34,743 nucleotides of DNA from Planctomycetota bacterium (GTDB taxonomy: Bacteria; Planctomycetota; Phycisphaerae; UBA1845): assembly GCA_030622435.1 (NCBI GenBank), contig JAUXGE010000005.1, positions 1 through 34,743 on the forward strand, read 5' to 3'. The notes under the pieces were generated by a model that saw nothing but the letters and a program-made list of their open reading frames with translations, did not search any database and was not told where the DNA came from. A program made the translations under genes and the position numbers. Shown here piece after piece: positions 32,413 to 34,743 of this stretch; the stretch's first letter is position 1; each line of letters begins with the position of its first letter.

Positions 32413-33728
32413 GACGAAACTCCAGTACTCAACGCGCCGTACACCATCCCGACGATCGTGGCCATGACCACGACTAGAATGGTGAATACTGCTGTCTTCT
32501 TCAGCCCGATAACAGACCGGATCACAAGCAAGCTCGGTATCGAGAGCGCCGGGCCGGCCAGCAACAGCGCCAAGGCCGGTCCTTCGTGCATACCTCGCTC
32601 CATGAGTGCCTGCAAAATCGGAACCTCCGTGAGCGTCGCAAAGTAGAACAGGCAGCCCACGACCGACGCGACCAGGTTCGACTTGAGGCTGTTGTCGCCT
32701 ACAAGACCGGCCACCTGCTCGTCAGGAAGCAGCGCGCCGAGAAAACCCACGATGAACACCCCGCCGAAAAGCAGCGGAATGAGCAGCTTGGCGAAGTCCC
32801 ACGTGTTGTGCATCCACTCGGCAACCTCGTCACGATCAAACCATCGCCACACCATCAGAAGCACGGCCAGACCCATCGCCCCGGCCAGGATCCACTTCAT
32901 GTGAAAGATCGCCATGACCAGGCCCTGCGCCTCTTCGATTCTCTCGATCTCCGCTTTTGCAAGCGTGATCTTGTCACCGACCTTCATTCCGCCGACGGGC
33001 CGGTCCACCTGGATGAGCACTTCGTCTCTGGTCTCCTGCAAGAGGACGGCCGGGATCGTCACGCCGTCGCGTCTGTGTACGACCACGTTGCCGGGGTTGT
33101 ACCAGTCACTGAAGACGAGAAAGGCCATCATGCAGGCGAAATAGAGGACCATCTGCCAGAGGGATCGCCGAGCCGGCGGCGATTCGGGCAAATCGGCCAT
33201 AGCTTCGTTGCGTTCCTGCTCATCCTTCCGAAAAATGACGGCCATGATCAGGCCGATGATTATGCCGAAGACGATCGCGCCTACCGCCCGTGCCACACCG
33301 ATCTGAAAGCCGAGTACGCGCGCGGTCAGAAAGATCGCCAGGATGTTGAGCGCCGGACCGGAGTAAAGGAACGCCGACGCCGGCCCGAGACCCGCGCCCA
33401 CTCTGTAGATTCCGGCGAACATCGGTAGCACGCTGCAGGAACAAACCGCAAGCACTGTTCCCGAGACCGAAGCCACCGAGTAAGCCTCGACTTTGTTGGC
33501 CTTCGGCCCAAGGTGTCGCAGAACAGCTTCCTTAGACAGAAACGTGATGATGCCTCCGGCGATGAAAAGTGCCGGCACCACACAAGCCAGCGTGTGGTTA
33601 CGGGCATACCACTGGAGCATCTTGAAGGCTTCCAGGATGGCGCCGGTCACCTTCGCGCTCGATAGGGGAAGAAAGTAGGCCGCCAGAAAGACGGCAAGGA
33701 ACGCAACAAAGATCTTCCACTCTCTCAT
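32409..33728 (-). CDS. ArsP-like permease (DUF318/YraQ family)
   Basis: The 439-aa product has two homologous membrane halves. The first holds PALFIAGGIITFLSKEAVLR, VASVSGTVLAVCSCSVLPMF and GIYRVGAGLGPASAFLYSGP; the second holds LLFGGVFIVGFLGALLPDEQ and LFYFATLTEVPILQALMERG. A ~90-residue soluble insert with a small beta-domain (VVHRRDGVTIPAVLLQ...VGDKITLAKAEIERIE) separates them. ArsP members export trivalent methyl- and aryl-arsenicals; others in the family have unknown substrates. The CSC motif could bind a soft metal(loid). GGAGAG lies eight bases before the ATG. It is the first large gene of the ars operon and overlaps the thioredoxin gene. Confidence 0.9.
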   Translation of the reverse strand: MREWKIFVAFLAVFLAAYFLPLSSAKVTGAILEAFKMLQWYARNHTLACVVPALFIAGGIITFLSKEAVLRHLGPKANKVEAYSVASVSGTVLAVCSCSVLPMFAGIYRVGAGLGPASAFLYSGPALNILAIFLTARVLGFQIGVARAVGAIVFGIIIGLIMAVIFRKDEQERNEAMADLPESPPARRSLWQMVLYFACMMAFLVFSDWYNPGNVVVHRRDGVTIPAVLLQETRDEVLIQVDRPVGGMKVGDKITLAKAEIERIEEAQGLVMAIFHMKWILAGAMGLAVLLMVWRWFDRDEVAEWMHNTWDFAKLLIPLLFGGVFIVGFLGALLPDEQVAGLVGDNSLKSNLVASVVGCLFYFATLTEVPILQALMERGMHEGPALALLLAGPALSIPSLLVIRSVIGLKKTAVFTILVVVMATIVGMVYGALSTGVSS

Positions 33729-33860
33729 GCTTTGGGCTCTCCGCTATCTGATGGCTTCATGGCCAACTCGCCATGGGTTCCTGAAAAAAAAGTAAAGAAC
33801 TCACGTTCTCGCATCACTCCAAACCGCATGGCAGCTGTTTTCAATCGGTGCAATCCCAGT

Positions 33861-33889
33861 GTGGCACCGGTTTGTAACCGGTGGGTGCC
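33861..33889. repeat. Hairpin repeat (GTGGCA head) 29 nt after the arsR stop
   Basis: GTGGCACCGGTTTGTAACCG then GTGGGTGCC folds with GGCACCGGTT against AACCGGTGGGTGCC. It belongs by its head to the GTGGCA family. Placed just after arsR in the operon, it could terminate or attenuate most transcripts so that arsR is made in excess of the permease genes, although no T-tract follows. Confidence 0.6.
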
Positions 33890-33917
33890 CGCCTCTGCAC
33901 TCTCCGCCGTAAGACCC

Positions 33918-34244
33918 CTACAAACTCGCCACCAGCTTCGCCTGGGTTTTGAAGTTCGCCTTGAGCACTGACTCCATGCATCCGAAGAAGCCATCCAGGC
34001 ACTGGCACGTGTTATGGTAGACGCTCATCGAGCCTTCCTTGCGATCCTCGACGAGCCCCGTGTTCTTCAAAACGGCCAAGTGCTTGGAAACGGTCGATTG
34101 ATCGGACCCGACCAGTTCCGTCAGCTCGCAAACGCACAGCTCCTGCTGCTGCAGCGCGTCCAGAATCATCAACCGGCTCGGATGCGCCAGCGCCTTGGCG
34201 ATCTTCGCTCGGGCCTCGTACCGTTGTCGCGTCTTGATTTTCAT
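33918..34244 (-). CDS. arsR: ArsR-family metalloregulator
   Basis: The 108-aa winged-helix repressor has ALAHPSRLMILDALQQQELC, the metal-sensing motif ELCVCELT (Cys37, Cys39, the alpha3 site of E. coli-type ArsR), and the recognition helix SDQSTVSKHLAVLKNTGLVEDRKEG. Three further Cys (CQC at 80 and 82, Cys89) near the C-terminus could complete a trigonal As(III) site. Family members bind as dimers over the promoter and release DNA on binding As(III). The gene is the first of the minus-strand operon and lies right after its promoter/operator, so autoregulation is expected. Confidence 0.95.
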   Translation of the reverse strand: MKIKTRQRYEARAKIAKALAHPSRLMILDALQQQELCVCELTELVGSDQSTVSKHLAVLKNTGLVEDRKEGSMSVYHNTCQCLDGFFGCMESVLKANFKTQAKLVASL

Positions 34245-34246
34245 GG

Positions 34247-34284
34247 CTATATGGCAATTATACCATGTATCCGCGCTGTGTCAA
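34247..34284 (-). promoter_or_regulatory. ars operon promoter with overlapping ArsR-type operator
   Basis: On the minus strand, TTGACA (34284-34279) is followed after 16 bases by TATAAT (34262-34257), both perfect consensus hexamers. The dyad ATACATGG-tataattg-CCATATAG (34270-34247) covers the -10, with 6 of 8 positions symmetric, as expected for an ArsR operator. From the -10 box to the arsR ATG (34244) is only 12 nt, so the mRNA leader should be about six nucleotides, nearly leaderless. Confidence 0.85.
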
Positions 34285-34743
34285 GCGATAAACCGCCGGA
34301 AACCGAGAAAGTCCGTCCCGTACCCGAACCGGCGGGTTGCGGGTGGCATGGTCCACGCTTGCGTGTCCATGCTCGGTCGGGTGGCCCATAGCCTTGGCGG
34401 TGGGGGAGTCGAATCCTCCTTGCACGGTCAGTCGAGTAGGTCGGGTCAGCTGGGTAGGGTCAGCAGACCCGACGGCGGGTGGGCAAGCAAAACGCCGCCA
34501 TGTGCAAACCATGCCATGCCGGGTCCGAGTTTCCAAACCTGGGGAATTGATTATGCATGGGATCCATGAGACGCTTGCTGATGGACCCTAACCTAATGCG
34601 CGCGATACCGCTTGAGCAAAGAATCGAGCTTTTGAGACCTTAGAGCATCCGCGCCGTCAGCGGATGCTCGTCCCCGGACCCGGAATCCCCGTATCTTTCA
34701 CCTCGGAAGCCCGTCGGTCGTATCCGCAATCTCTCCGATTGCC
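34285..34743. other. Repeat-bearing non-coding region upstream of arsR
   Basis: No supported gene is present. It contains a GTGGCA-headed hairpin, GGGTGGCATGGTCCACGCTT then GCGTGTCCATGC (34341-34374); a GTAG-headed inverted repeat, GTAGGTCGGGTC...GACCCGAC (34436-34473); and a perfect 10-bp inverted repeat, GAGCATCCGC-gccgtca-GCGGATGCTC (34643-34669), with no T-tract. A divergent gene may start beyond the window. Confidence 0.55.

Noticed and set aside
32586-33428. 280-aa plus-strand ORF over the ArsP-like permease
   Set aside because: Antisense shadow; composition (Arg, His, Asp, Glu) is typical of reversed membrane-protein codons.
34390-34430. tRNA T-arm-like string GGGAGTCGAATCC
   Set aside because: No matching D-arm, anticodon arm or acceptor stem could be built around it; it lies among hairpin repeats.
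1-34743. CRISPR arrays, integrases, transposases or phage genes
   Set aside because: No regularly spaced direct repeats with unique spacers and no matching protein motifs were found; the repeats present are palindromic REP-type elements.

Overview
The window is about 35 kb of roughly 60% GC bacterial chromosome. The organism looks like an anaerobic or microaerobic environmental bacterium, most likely of the Planctomycetes/Phycisphaerae type. That is an inference from three things: many intergenic hairpin repeats with GTAG or GTGGCA heads, a split lysine-ketoglutarate reductase / saccharopine dehydrogenase pair, and the overall gene content. No rRNA, tRNA, CRISPR array, integrase or transposase gene was seen.

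Layout. (1) 1-2494: two paralogous secreted proteins of unknown function; the first is cut by the window edge and carries a cadherin/Ig-like repeat. (2) 2702-9676: an exopolysaccharide/O-antigen block with a Wzy/WaaL-type membrane protein, a Wzx-type flippase and three GT4 glycosyltransferases, the last on the opposite strand. (3) 9959-16340: housekeeping and accessory genes, namely a YkgJ-type Fe-S protein, an S41 C-terminal processing protease and the two lysine-saccharopine genes, followed by about 1.4 kb of repeat-rich non-coding DNA. (4) 16341-22116: an AddB-type nuclease/helicase subunit without AddA, an alpha/beta-hydrolase-like protein and a secreted multi-YHS protein. (5) 22556-27288, plus strand: an M42 aminopeptidase, a PocR-GAF-PP2C sensor phosphatase, then hgcA and hgcB, the corrinoid protein and ferredoxin required for mercury methylation. 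(6) 34244-27319, minus strand: an arsR-led metalloid operon with an ArsP-like permease, a small thioredoxin (ArsE-like), an ArsF-like thioredoxin-fold protein, an ArsG/CcdA-like membrane protein, a secreted TPR protein with a Cys-rich tail, a membrane polyferredoxin with an HMA-like tail, and an ACR3 arsenite exporter.

The most important content is hgcAB converging tail-to-tail, 30 bp apart, on a complete arsenic/thiol-redox operon. HgcA carries the diagnostic NVWCAAGK cap-helix motif and a five-helix membrane domain. HgcB carries CMECGAC and a Cys-rich tail. The ars operon begins with an almost consensus promoter (TTGACA-N16-TATAAT) overlapped by an ArsR-type dyad. Its ArsE/ArsF/ArsG-like trio keeps the Cys residues of a split DsbD/CcdA thiol relay, and it sits with a membrane ferredoxin. 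The operon could therefore move electrons across the membrane as well as export arsenic (inference). The sensor phosphatase directly upstream of hgcA carries a PocR domain, a family first named from the regulator of the corrinoid-linked pdu/cob genes, so a regulatory link to hgcAB is plausible but unproven.

The DNA between genes is dense in REP/REPIN-like hairpins. One pair supplies the stop codon of the protease gene, and a cluster of them fills the unusual 334-bp gap between hgcA and hgcB.
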